Made by a program: the position numbers and the translations under genes
Part shown: piece by piece, positions 1 through 12,899 of the stretch
Position numbering within the stretch: the first letter of the stretch is position 1
Layout of the letters: each line of letters opens with the position of its first letter
Notes under the pieces: generated by a model
Told to the model about the DNA's origin: nothing
Databases searched by the model: none
What the model saw: the letters and a program-made list of their open reading frames with translations, nothing else
DNA from: Lingula anatina
Lineage: Eukaryota > Brachiopoda > Lingulata > Lingulida > Lingulidae
DNA length: 64,000 nt
Reading direction: 5' to 3'
Assembly (NCBI RefSeq): GCF_001039355.2
Contig: NW_019775398.1
Coordinates: 160,580-224,579 of the forward strand

Positions 1-90
1 GACTAAGATCAGAATGTGAAAGAATGACCTGAAATATAAAAGCACAACTTGAAACCACTGACCACACATGCCAATACCAGTGTGACAGTC

Positions 91-91
<1 letters not shown>

Positions 92-146
<55 letters not shown>
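92..146. repeat. (TG)n microsatellite
   Basis: An almost pure TG dinucleotide run of about 55 bases. It gives rise to an open reading frame of Cys-Val repeats that is not a gene. Confidence 0.95.
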
Positions 147-149
<3 letters not shown>

Positions 150-1571
150 GAGAGCATGTAACAGTCCCTTCCCCTCCCCTTGCTTCTCTCAAATTATTTT
201 TCTTGCCTGTAAACATTCAATTGTGTGACAATATTGTTTCATTACCCATGTGTCTCTCCCCTCCTCCTCAACCTCTTAACAAAACCTTGGATCTTACAAA
301 CAGACATTTTCATCTGTAGCAAATACAAGTGAAATTAAAGAAGCGTATATACACTTACTGTCTATTCCTGTTTCTTAGTGAAATTTAAGAAAAAGATACA
401 CCACAAGTCAGCACGGTGTATGTGACTAGATATGCCATGGCAGATATTGAGAACAAAAGATCCAAATACGACACATACATCTCGCATTCATGCATGATGT
501 GTGTAATGTATGAGATATACCCGTGTACTGTTCTTGACAACAGCCATGATATGAAATATGATAATTGTTAAGAATCAAACAAAGGCACCAAGTAAGCTCT
601 GTTTTGACAAGAAGAGACAGTATTCCTAATAACTTTTTTATGAGACTGTTAAAACTATATTGAGCCATAATAAAAATATCTTTATCTAAAATCTACAAAG
701 ACAACTAATAAGTCTCATTCACCTATCAACTTCAGAAATAAAATTACTTTCATTGATAAATGTCAAGAAAGTAGCTTATTTCAGATTAATCCTTAACACT
801 AGCAATACCAATTGCCATGTCATCAGTCATACAAATTTTACTGTACAATTACAGAAAAATGTACTGAATCAAACATCTGAAAGATAATCGAGCTTTAGTT
901 AATTTTCAGTTCATAAATAACTTATTTCTCCAAAATTTACTTTAAAAATTTCAATGCAAAATATAAGCTGTTAAGATGCCATTCTGTAATTTGGGCATTG
1001 TCTGTGCTGTACAATACTGCTTCTCTTGGTCTAACATATCTTATTACAGAAGCATGATACCAGTTCTGTAAAACATCTTAAAATATAAAATTTGTGACCA
1101 TGCCAAAATTATCTAATTTGTTTAAAAATATTATATTCAGGGGACATAATCATAGAACTTAAAATGTAATAATCCTCTCTGTAACTCCCTCCTTCTTCCA
1201 TTAATATTTATCATAGAGTAAAATCATCATCCTCAAATCATCAACCATTTAATAAATGTAACAGTGCAATTTCTAGGGTTAGATTCATTTTTCACCTCTA
1301 AGCTCTTACCTTTTGACATCATTGCCTAACCATTGTTTACCAATTGACAGCAGCTAACATATCTATTGTTATTGCAAATTTGCAACAGACCTCATTAGCA
1401 TGGTAAAATCCCTTCTTTATAATTTATGGCAAATTTGCAAGAAGAGTATGTGGCAGTCCTGAAATTTTGCTATACTATGTCATGGCTCAGTTATTATTAA
1501 GTTTATCTAGAGGAAAAATTCTAAAATGAATCTAATCCTTAGAGCTGCTTATCTTTGGTGAAAATAATCCT
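147..1571. other. Spacer, no gene recognised
   Basis: AT-rich sequence downstream of the PHM gene. Open frames here are short and show no recognisable protein or splice structure. No exon of the PAL lyase half of bifunctional PAM is visible, so the gene ending at 2096 does not continue here. Part may be 3' UTR of that gene. Confidence 0.6.
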
Positions 1572-2075
1572 GGGCCCTGTCTAACAAAAAGTCTTACGTC
1601 TATGGACTAATAAACTAAGACTGCTAAAATCATTTTTACCATGCAATCCAGCATTGCATTGCCTGAGAGTGTTTTACAAAGTGTTAGAATGTTTTATCTT
1701 AGTGGTCTTTTGATAGCAAGCCAAATTACGAAATTGGGCAAAAGTCAGTGACAAACTAACACTGTGCTTGTAATTAATATATTCATAGGTGGCTTAATTT
1801 TTACATTTTTCCATCATGATTGGGTGAAAATCAGACATCTAATACATAACTGATTCTAAAAGATGAATTATGTTGAATTCATCAATTTGTTATGGTTACC
1901 ATTACTGTTGTGTGAGGTACGTATGTGTTGTGGTCATGGGATTAGTTTTAAGATGACAAAAACTAGGTCAGCAGCATTTTAGATTTTTTGTGAAATGAAT
2001 CTTAGTCAGCTAAATCTCTGGGGTCTAAAATTTTAGTTACAAAACTGATTGTAGCATTTTTGTGAAACAGGGCCC
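1572..2075. repeat. Candidate inverted-repeat element with GGGCCCTGT ends
   Basis: The left end starts GGGCCCTGT and continues into an AAAAA-containing stretch. The right end is TTTTTGTGAAACAGGGCCC, roughly the reverse complement. The two ends lie about 500 bp apart and no coding sequence lies between them, which is the shape of a non-autonomous DNA transposon (MITE). A target-site duplication is not clear. It sits about 20 bp past the PHM stop codon. Confidence 0.5.
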
Positions 2076-2095
2076 TTACGAAACTCTTTAGCCAT

Positions 2096-5000
2096 CTATA
2101 AACTATTAAGTTCTTCATAAAGCTTCAACAGAGTCTTATACTCTCTGTCATAATCTTGCTCCTCCTCATCCCCATAACCTTCTTCATCTTCATCCTCCTC
2201 ATCTTCATCCTCAAAGTCCCCATTTCTGCCTAGCAGCTCATCTACTAGCAGTTGATCATCCATGGAGTCCAGCTCTCGGTACTCAGGATCAGCGTACTTG
2301 TCATAGTGGGACATTGTCTCCACCAGAAGCTTATCTGACCCTGGGAGCATGCTGGCACTCTTGGGGGCAGCCTGGTAGTTCAGAGCACCTATTTTGCTCC
2401 AGTACCAGCGTGGAGGCCCAGAGCTAAAGCAGTAGTTATTGCGAAGGATCTTGTCACCAGTAACGTAGTACATGATGTAGAAGTTGCACATCTCATCATT
2501 CTGGGTAGGGCTGTGATAAAACAAAGAATGGTTAAGGTAAGGTATCTGATGGCATGGTGAATGCACAGTGCTTTCAAAACTGCTGCACATTTCTCAACTT
2601 TCCAAAAAATATTATTTTGATCTTTGTATGCATGTGTGTGTGTGATTGGATGTCTGTGTGAGAAGAAGTGCATTGTTCATTTTACACAGTTTCTCTTATT
2701 GTTGTGTGTGTGAGAGAGATACAACCAGGACTATAACCCTGAGTTAAAAACTGTACATTGTGTCCGTTCAATGTACCACATTCACTTAAAGCTATCAGTC
2801 CAAATGTGTCAGTATTTCTCTGTTGAACACAGAAGAAAGTATACTTTTAACTATAAAAATAAGAATATAAATGCCACATGTATTTCTATCACATCCTTAC
2901 CCAACATGAACTGTTCTGTCCTCATCATTGGTCATAGTACATCTGGCAGCCTGAAATCAGGAATTTCTAATGTATTCTCTATAAACTGGTTGAAACTGAT
3001 TGTTTTAGGGAGGACAAAGAAAAGAAAAAAGCTGCTGTAAATTTCAAACTTAGCTTTCTTATACAAGGTGACCAAATATGATGCATTTTTGGAATAACAA
3101 TGCATAAACTATAGACCATGCATAATGCTACACCCGTTTGTAGACAGCTATGTAATACTACCTCTGACATATTTATGTACTTCTTTTAAATATAAATAAA
3201 ATGAAAAAAGAATGTGGATTGAAACAGATTATAAATTTTGAGATAAAATTTTCCACAAACCAAGTAATCTCCTTCTCTGACTGTCAAATCTGGGTCAGTA
3301 GTATTGTAGAACATTTGAGGCTTTTTGGGAGTCTGTCGTCCAACCTCTGTCCATTGTCCTTCTCGTACTCTATATCCAGCATTTACTTGGCCTGTGGAAT
3401 AAGAACATTAAGTACATAAAATTGTGTTGCCACCCATTATCCACCTTCATTCCAGTATTCAAAGTTTTGAATATCTTCACGGTTGGAACATTGTGATCAA
3501 TCTTAATCTAATATTGAAACTAGAGGATCAGAGAGGCGATACCGCCTCCAAATATTGTACCACCAGCTGGAGCAAACGCATTCGTATAGACCCCCTCATA
3601 CACAAAATAAGGGACACAGCCACCAGTTTTGTGCTTGACAAGCTGTAAAAATGCAATCAACAAGAATTTTTTAACTATTGCAAAAAATATATATGGAACA
3701 ATCAAATTTAAGTTCTTCGTAAGGTAGGTCAAGGGTCAATTTCAAGGTCACAGTAAATTGCCAGTATATGACTTCCTATTCAAGTTCAAGAGTAACTATG
3801 GACCTATCTCTGTCAAGTTTGAAGTTAAAAGAGAAAGAAATNGAGCCGGCGGAACGATCCGGATGGGACCGAAACCATGTGTACCGCCAGCGCTAATGCT
3901 GGTGGTACAATTAAGATGAAACAACACCTACACACAACTTTGACTTTTTTTCGATCATTTATCTCAAACTTCTATTTAACTGGTTGCCACATTTCAAAAA
4001 ATCATTCACTCTACCCATTCATAATTGAACTCCTGACATCTTTTCAAATTTATATTCTTTTTTTTTGTATCTCCACAAATGGTGGCTGTAAAAAGTAATT
4101 AATTGTTATAACGCTAAAAATCACTATACTCAGTCAGACAAGAACAGGTGCAGATGGGTAAAAATGGTGAAATGACTATGCTTCAAAGAAATTCATTACA
4201 GTGTTTGGCCACAACTCACCATGAGTGTGAGCATGGGTTCTGAAGGCAAATGGATGCATGACTATGTCCTCTGTGATCTTACAAGCTGCCTCCATGTATA
4301 CTGAAAAGGAAATAATTCTTTGCCTCAAAAACAATATCATTATATTACATGTAGCCAGTCTTTAGCATCACAAATGAAAATCAACTGATTTCAACAAGAA
4401 AATTGCCGAAGCGCAAACATAAACATAATGCATTCTTCTTCTTCTTCTTCAAAAAAAAAAAAAAAAAAAAAAATACAAAAAAAAACATCATGTCTCTGAT
4501 CTTAATACTACATACCAAAACAAAATAATGCAGGTTCAGTTGTGATAAGTTGATAACAAATGACTCACATTCTTTATCATTGATTTTGTTGGATTCCAAT
4601 TTCATAAAGCTACATAAAATAATTGGTTATAGTTGTAAAAAGAGTTTAAGTATGCTTATAGAGGGAGCCAGTGGCAATGGCACTGTGAAACTTAGGGTGA
4701 CAACAGACGTCATTAGTGTTGCAATATCTTATCTTATCATACCAGTCTCATGAGGATCTAAGCGTCCATCTGTTCCCAGCAAATAAACACCAGCTCGCTT
4801 GGGTTGCCTGTAAGAAGAAATTAAACAAAGTTTTAGTATTCAATACATTTTGTGATCAACACACTTATACCATCCCTGCCTTGACGTAATGGGCCCTAAC
4901 CACAGGAAATGTTGTTTCAAATTTAAAAATAACATTCTTTTTTTTTTTTTCGTGCTTAATTTATAAAATATCTGACAAATTTTCAATGGTACAGTTACTT

Positions 5001-8000
5001 TTTTATAACCAATCTTCTGTACTCTTTCTTATGTTTCTCTGGCAATAGGTAAGAAATGAAAAAATAGCAATTCTTATGGAAGCATTGTGTCTACATTGAT
5101 TTTTTTGTTCTATGTACAGCAGGCAAACCAGGCTTAGCTGAAAATAGTTTAACAAAATGTGAAAACAAAAACATAGTTGTTATCATTCTTGTTCCCCCAA
5201 GTGAGTAAAAAAAGCCAATTTTGTGTTTTTTTCTCTTTAAATAGTTCATTTATCAGTTCTCTTTTCTCCCTCCAGGTTAAGTTTCCTGTATTATGTTCCT
5301 TGATCCCTGTAAAAGCAGTATGATTACCAGCAAACTGGCACTCAAAAAATTCCCTTGGATTTTCTTTTGTTCGCTTGACTGGATGGTAAGGTAAATAACT
5401 CAGTAAATCATGAAAAATTTAGATAAGATTTATAATTTATATGAATTTTTTACTCCTCCAAGAGAAAAATCTTAATGGCCCAACCATCTTGGATGAAAAA
5501 AGCTTGTGATTAAAAAAAATAAATACACAGAAATGAATTTCAAGACCTAATGCAGCTTCAGAGCATAATGCAAAATAGGTTTTCAATAGAAATTGCATGC
5601 ATTTTTATATTCCTTAATTGTACTTTTGATAGTCATTATCCTGCAAACAACAAATTTAATGCATGTTTTGAATTATAATTCCATTACAAAATCCTGAAAA
5701 ACATTTCTCTATGCTAACAAGAAGTCATATTTCAGTTCCTAAATTATTTGCATACCACAGATTTATGTCAAAAGCTAATAATAAATAAAGACGTGGGCAT
5801 TATCCCAGTAAAGAGGCTTTTGTTTTATTACAAATGTTCATTAAACACACCCTATTATCCCTCTAAATGTTCTATGTGGGCACTGTCTGCTGAGAAATTA
5901 ATAATAATCTTAGATTATCCAAGATTAATAGCTAGCATTTCACACAGAAACTCATTAGACATGAAGGTCCTCACATCATATTTTAGATTTCTCACTTCAG
6001 ACAGGAAATAAGGACTTAAGGGACTGAATGCCTTCATTAGTGTTGTTCGATCAATGTATTTGTGTGATTAAGGCCAAAAAGAGAGTCAAATGTGATTTTG
6101 GATAATAAGCATCATTTTTGCAAGCCAAAAATTATATATAGCCAATGTCTAACTTACATGGTACTTGTAACACCCCTGGCTGCAAAGTCTTATTTCACCA
6201 ATATAACTTTGATGCTGGTGGTTTTAAAACCTTGCAGTATTTACCAGTAATAAGTTGGCACAAATTTGACAATTGTTTGGAATGAGCTCTTTGCTTATAG
6301 AAGCTATGAAAATTGAACATATAATTATATACAAAGATGCACATGGAGTTACTATGCTTGAATATGTACAGCAGATTCTGATAAGAATACTGGATCTTCA
6401 CCAAGCAGGACAAGGTTTCTGAGAGGAGCTTTCAATTGCCTTGTAGTATTTATGATCAAAAATTACCAGCAGATTAAACTGTCAGAAAAATTACCTTTGT
6501 TATCATCATGATGCAATACAAATCTAGTGAGACTTGAATATATAAGCCTCTGAATAATCCCCGGTTTCTTCTGAATAATGTACTTTGGGTTTCTTTGTTC
6601 TTCATGAATTTGGTAAGCAAAACATTGTCAAAACTTGCAGTTATATGCTTATAAATACAGGTCAGCCACATGACCAATTAACAGTAGTGTAATTGTAAAC
6701 CATCAAAAACATGTGACCCAGATATCTTTGTTTAAAAAAATTAAAATCATGTAATGATTTAAAATAATGTTTTTTCCACAAAAAAAGAACAAACTATTGA
6801 GGTTACATTGATAAAAAAATTTCCTAAAGGCAAAATTAACAAACCAAATAAGAACACAGTGAAATTTTTTATCTTGAAGAAGAACAAAGCCAAATCCAAA
6901 TTATGTCCAGAAAATTGTCATCTTTGACATAATCCATACCCAGTTTGATCAGATATCTTTCTGAATACTCACTCTGTCTCTGTGACCTTCATTGTGATTC
7001 CAGAATGGTCAGACCCAGACTTGGGCGGGACAAAATTACTGACATCTTTGTAGTGAACCTGTAATACCAGCCACTGGATCTCAGAGTTTCCACCGACCTT
7101 GAAGCCAACATCTGAAAGAAATATCTTATCTTTTAAATTGGAGTTTTCTGGCCGAAAATTTGATGAGGATGAATTGAAGAGACAAGGTACGATATAATAT
7201 GTGGACAAAAAGGACAATAAGTTACTATAAAGAGAAGCATGCCAGAGCAGCTCATTATGAAGTTTGGCTCCCAGTTTATCAACAATTTCTTACAGTCATT
7301 TTGTTAAAGCTTCAACTGTATTTGTATGGTTTCATGGTGGTTTCATGTTTACTACCATAACTTAATTAGTCCAGTTAGTGGGCAGGACTAAGAGTGGCAC
7401 ACTGGTCAAAATTATCAATACCAAAATGACCAATAGGTGACATCCTTTTGTAAAATAAAGGATTTACAGATGAACATTTTGTGACATCTTGGAGATTTAT
7501 TCAGTGAGTAAAAAATCAATGTTTATTAACTTTAAGAAATTTTTTTTGTGACTCTTTACAGGGTGCACTCGTAATAAAGTGTAGAGCATGAATCTGGTGC
7601 CCTGAAGCAAGTCTGTGTGAAGGGAAAGACTGAAAGCACTAAGCCTGTTGGGCATAAATGTAACACCATGAAATTAAAATAATCAGTGGGATTTTCCCAA
7701 CAGTAAATGTGAAATACAACTGACAACTCAGAATTGTTTTAATAACAACTTTAATGTATCTAATAAAAGTAGAAAGTGAAAATAGTCTACCTTAAGTATT
7801 TAACATATAAGCAAAAAAACATTAATTTAAAAATCAATGGTATTATTAGGAAAACACTTTATTTACAAGCTACACAAATCAATCAAATGTAAAAATTTGT
7901 TGTCTATTCCATATGTATTAAGATATCTTGTGTACATTAGTGTAACACTTTTAGGTCAGTAATATCTCATAGTTACCCTTGGGAAGTGTCAGTTGAGGAG

Positions 8001-8815
8001 CATCCATTGCCCATGCATAAATGATGGCGGATCCTTTTTGGCACACTGGAGCCATGGTATAAGAACTTTTCTCCTTCATTGACATCTCTCCACAATTCCT
8101 GAAACAGTAACAAGATCTTATTCATACAGCTATCTTAAGCATCTCTCAAATTACCATTTGAAAGATAATCATTATTCTTAACAAAGAAAATCAGAGAAAA
8201 TCACTATATGTTTTGTTCTTTTGGTGAGAGGATATCACATTATCTGCAAATCAGAAATATGGAAATGCTTTACCTTGGATATACTAAAATTTCGAGAATC
8301 ATCTTTTTACTCATGATAAAGGCAGGTATTTGCTTAATGGGGAAAATATCTTGTATAATTGGACTGCCTCATATGTGCTAACATTATTAGCATATTATAT
8401 TTTTAACTTACAAAGAGCTACAAAATTATATTCCAACAGGGAAGAATGCACTTCACATCTTTGAAATAAAATAAAATAAATAAATAAACACATAAAAAAA
8501 ATCACTCCTGGTTCACACAACGAAAATTATAGATGCCCATATGCAATTAACAGGTTTTTGAAGAAATTTGACATTTTCCATCATTCTGGTAAGATAATTG
8601 AGTACATCAAAGTAAAAACAATTGACAACACTTTTTACCTTAGACCACAGAGCCATAAATCTTATAACCTTATCACAACTGTCTGCAGGTAGAGACGTAA
8701 GATCCTGTGACAGCACTTACCAAACCTTGTCTGTCTGCCCAGGCTCTTCACACCCATACAGCAGCATGTGGTGGGCAGTGGACATGTTGGCATGGGGAAC
8801 AAATCCAACTGAAAA

Positions 8816-8854
<39 letters not shown>

Positions 8855-11800
8855 GCAGATCATCAAGGGAATGGATTAATGAGAGCATAGTGTAATATCT
8901 GAGGTTGTTATATCAAAATTTCCAGCTCAAAAATATGTAAAAAAGGGCACATACACCATTTGAAACAATCATAGAGGGCAGACTGTTAGGGAAGACTGAA
9001 ATCCAGGATGAAAACTGTTGTTGGGGAGTAATTGGAGGTTTCTCTGAATAAAACTTTTATAGTTACAGAATATCAATCTGTTGAAAATAACTTTCATATC
9101 TTATCAATATAGGTTATCAGGGTTATATGACACAAAATATATCCAACTTAATTTCCTCATAAGGACTCCACATAGAGCCACTTAAACACATACGGAGAAC
9201 AAATGTACATGATAAGTGTATTAATGGGCATTTTTATGTACCATTCTTCTATAAGCCATGCAATGTTTTGCAGTCAGTAAATTTTAAAAACTGTCAAACT
9301 GTCATAGTGATCACAACAGCAAAAAGTTCACACACTCTGCAGTCTGTTATCTAGGAGGTTTCTGTTATGAAGATTCTGATTAAATTTATTACTCCAGCAT
9401 GTGGTTTATTGATTTTTACTAATAACTTCTCTGTAAATTTAATAACACAGGCCAAGAGAAGTACAAAGCATACAATGTCTTCCATACTGTGTGTAATCAA
9501 CTACCAAAGCCAGAAGCCATCCATAAATCATGACACTTAAAAGGTTTTTATTCCTAAAAAAAATGTGAAAGAATTTAAATGAAAAGTCACCCACATCTCT
9601 TGTTCTAATCCAATAAATTTTCCCAGAATGTTCATTGTTTATATGTTTTTCTGATTTGATGCCATTGTACACTTGGTACTGTAAGGTGAACTTGAAGTGC
9701 TAATAGCATGTTTTGAAGCACGTTTATGTTATTTGCAAGCGCTCAATGCCCAGGCACTGAATATAAGTTGACTATTACAGGTTTCACATCATGAAACTAA
9801 TACGAGGTAGCAGACATGTAGTCCTAAAATTCTGCCAATTATTCTTTATTATCAGAGCAGGAACATATTCCTTATGTCATTTGCCACAATCCGGCTTTTA
9901 ATGTAAATTATCAAATGACTCCAGTGTATCTATTATACACAGAAAATGAGACCTTCGACCGAAAAAATAACATTTTGACTTCTAGCCAATTCTGTAAGTC
10001 CCATTTGATTTTCATTAAGTCCCTAATGTTAAATGGAAACCCCAAAAGTCCAAAGCCAGTTCTGTTGATATTGCACAATTAACAGTCCTAATAAAGTGGG
10101 TTATTTACATGTATCATCAGCACAAATAACCAAGTCAAAAACAATATAAAGCTTGTGATGCCAGATGGCATAGATAAGTAAAATTAATGAATATTTCTAC
10201 TGTAATATTGTCCAATGTGTGGACAAACCTAGCTATGATCTTTTTTTTTTTTCAAAAATATGTCAATCACTGTTCTGTCAGGCTCAAATTGATGAGAGAT
10301 ATGAACATTTTTGAATAACCAAACAAACAACATGTAACAGTAAAATTGTAACATACCTACATATTTGGCAACTTCTTCCATCTTCATTGGCACACATAAA
10401 TAGGTATCAGGCTGCAAAATAGATTTTGTTTACCGCTGTATAGTTACACATCCATCATTTTCATCAGATCGAAAATCAATCATTTTTAAACAATTGTAAA
10501 AGATCAAAAATTTCAGACCAATTTTTTCTTAATACTTTAATGATTTAAAAAAAAACATTCCCTTTGTTTGAATATCATTGCAACAATACCTATTCAGATT
10601 CATTCTTTAATATTTTCCATCACTTATTTGTTATGTGAGTGGTATTTTTGATGAAAAATTATTTAATTCTGAAATGAAGATACAAACTTAGAAACAAACT
10701 TATTTTACTCCTCAAGTGAATAGTTTCTTTCATAAAAAAATCTTTCAAAAATACAGAGAAAAAACAAGAATCTGCTCTGTTACATCATGTTTATGAAGTA
10801 GACAGTGAAAACCCATTAGGCTAACATATTACAGAAAGTCAAGTAATGTTACCATTGTGTTTGTTTTAAATGTGACAACTTCCAGAGTATTCAATGGACA
10901 TGTTTTATTCAAGTCTTGAAAACAGTCCACTTAAAGTCATAGTTGGTGACACAATTTGGGCCAGTGACATAAAAACATAGTTAACAAAGTTAATTTAAAA
11001 GATTGTAGAAAATTATCTACGATATATGGTTTATCTGCATTACTTATTATTACATCTGCCAAAGAAGGAGATTGTGTTTTTTCATTGGCATTTATTTGTT
11101 TGCCTGTTTTTTCTTGTTTGTTTCTTTATAACAGACTTCAGAAGTTCTTCAGAAATTTCAAGGAAATTTTAAGACAGACAGTTCTTCAGGAGAGAAAGGA
11201 AAGATGTTATAGTTTTAACTAAATTCAAGTCCCCTTTTACTAAAATTACCATTTACATTTTACCTTGGGTTCTGCTCTAGGGTTCTAATTTATCTGTTAA
11301 TTTATTCACTTATTAATCTTTTATTAGGACCTTTCTGTAGCCTTAATACAATACAATCATGGATAATATTTTCACAATCAAACCAGAACACAAAACTGAA
11401 ATACAAATAACTAGGAAGCTATTGTGTTCTATTCATTGTGACCTTTTCTTTTCACAGTTGCTACCCATAATGAAGGATTCATTATATTCAGATCATTCTT
11501 AAGAAATGAATTGCACCCATAATAAAAGACAGTCAAATGTGTGGTAAACATATCTGACACAGATATTTTCTGATGCGTGACAAACTGGATAAAAAAGAAT
11601 TCATGTTTTTTAAGTTAATGCACCCTATGGTCTTTGAATCAAATATATATCAATATATATTTATGTAAAAGTTTGTAAATGTAATACAGAGATCACTACC
11701 ACAGTTTTGTTTGATTTCGGCACATATGCAACTATCTTTATTGCTCGTATACTTAGTAGATATCCTGACTACAGTTTACAAACCTTTTGAGGCTGAACAT

Positions 11801-11915
11801 TAGGCATTCTGAATTCCACATCTTTTATGTCTCCATCCTTGGTTGGACGACTCTGACCCAGTGCCACTAAGCACCAAAATAGCACCACAGATAGCATCCT
11901 CTATTATATCAAGCA
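2096..11915 (-). CDS. PHM: Peptidylglycine alpha-hydroxylating monooxygenase (monofunctional PHM)
   Basis: Copper- and ascorbate-dependent enzyme of the secretory pathway that hydroxylates the C-terminal glycine of peptide precursors, the first step of peptide alpha-amidation. Coding exons on the minus strand, 5' to 3': 11897-11784, 10411-10357, 8808-8721, 8098-7977, 7111-6973, 4807-4743, 4300-4220, 3391-3261, 2950-2901, 2510-2096. Together they make 1260 nt, or 419 residues, with GT-AG borders. Residues 1-16 are a hydrophobic signal peptide (MLSVVLFWCLVALGQS). CuH ligands are the paired His 69/70 in TAHHMLLYGC and His146 in LQVHYKD. CuM ligands are His217 and His219 in RTHAHTHG and Met289 in DEMCNFYIMYY. 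The core is followed by a tail with an Asp/Glu run near residues 375-405. There is no PAL domain and no membrane segment. DBH-type monooxygenases are less likely, given the NFYIMYY motif. Confidence 0.93.
3881..3908. repeat. Short hairpin in PHM intron 7
   Basis: Arms GTACCGCCAGC and GCTGGTGGTAC surround a 6-base loop, with one mismatch. The hairpin lies just right of the N at 3842 in an unusually CpG-containing patch. A related half (GTACCACCAGC) occurs near 3557. It may be the remains of a repeat element. Confidence 0.5.
4438..4482. repeat. (CTT)n and poly-A low-complexity tract
   Basis: A short CTT run followed by more than 20 consecutive A bases in PHM intron 6. It is simple sequence, not coding. 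Confidence 0.85.
8811..8855. repeat. (AAAT)n microsatellite
   Basis: Roughly ten tandem AAAT units lying immediately upstream (in transcription direction) of the PHM exon that carries the copper-binding His-His pair. The repeat is only a few bases from that exon's splice acceptor at 8809-8810. Confidence 0.9.
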
Positions 11916-12140
11916 CTGTAAGAGAAATGAGAATATAAAACATGAATTTTCTTTGGAAATGTTTTACTACATCATCTCCCCCTAACATATGTTATTAAGA
12001 ATATAAGCATAGAATTAAAAAAAAAAGCTGATACCATTTTCCACCTACTGTCAGTGTTCAACTGCAAGTAGAGAGAAATATAGTATGCTTCAATGATAAG
12101 AACATATACATCCACTTAAAGCACCCTCTCAATTCTTAGG

Positions 12141-12487
12141 ATTAAAGGGATAATAACTCTTCGTTTCGGCTAAAAAATGAATTTTCCTGGAGTCAACAAC
12201 AATTTTCCCATACTTACCAATGCTTAATGAATTCATTTTTACATTCAAAGTTAGTCCCTGGTTTTTTTCTAAAAAGTTTGGTTTTTTGTTAAAATCTCTT
12301 AAGAGATTTTAACAGAGCATAGCCATCAATGGAGGTCACGTGGTCTAAAGACAAGCTCAGATATCAAAATAATAGCTATAACTGCCGTTTTTGTGGTAAA
12401 ACAGAATATATTATATTTCTATGAATTATTCACAATGTTTTTATTGCGAAATATAGATCTCATATGAAGAGTTATTATCCCTTTAAT
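12141..12487. mobile_element. MITE copy 1 (347 bp, 22-bp perfect terminal inverted repeats)
   Basis: The left terminus 12141-12162 and right terminus 12466-12487 are exact reverse complements (core AAAGGGATAATAACTCTTC). TTAA is present at each outer end, which fits a piggyBac-type target site but could be chance. Inside, 12288-12313 is a perfect 26-base palindrome with half-site GTTAAAATCTCTT. The element has no coding capacity. It lies in the 5' UTR intron of PHM. A longer relative in inverted orientation is at 25933-26571. Confidence 0.8.
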
Positions 12488-12772
12488 GTCACAATTTTGT
12501 TGGATATACCATGGTGACAATCATATGTACATTTTATGTGCTTGGTGAAAAAAAGATTAACACAGTTGTGACAAAAATGTAATACTGACTGAGTACATAT
12601 ATTCTCTGAGAAACATAGCTCAGTTAATTTCACTGGTCAGCATCTATATTCATTGGTCAACTATTGAATTATATTGATGACATAGAATCCAAAACATCTT
12701 CAAGTCAGCATCAAAATGTTTACTTTCAGTAAACATGTTAAAAACATGCCATATGCATGAAAAAGAACTTAC

Positions 12773-12880
12773 CTATCTCTTTTGGCAGACACGCTTATCC
12801 ACCTTAGCCCAGAATTTTTGCTGTATCCTTAAGACTGTGGTGATTTAAATAATAATAATTGTACTCTTTCTTGTGATTTC
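12773..12880 (-). other. Probable 5' non-coding exon of PHM
   Basis: On the minus strand a good donor (GATAG followed by GTAAGTT) ends at 12773. It pairs with the acceptor TTCTCTTACAG just before 11915, the exon that holds the PHM start codon. The upstream limit of the exon is a guess. The intron between would contain MITE copy 1. Confidence 0.45.
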
Positions 12881-12899
12881 GAGCGTACTTATATCTGGT

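Noticed and set aside
98-319. Cys-Val repeat frame at the left end
   Set aside because: It derives from the TG microsatellite.
3520-3732. Minus-strand frame with GG-rich C-terminus within PHM
   Set aside because: It lies between PHM exons 7 and 8, which join in phase without it. It resembles no PHM segment and is probably repeat.
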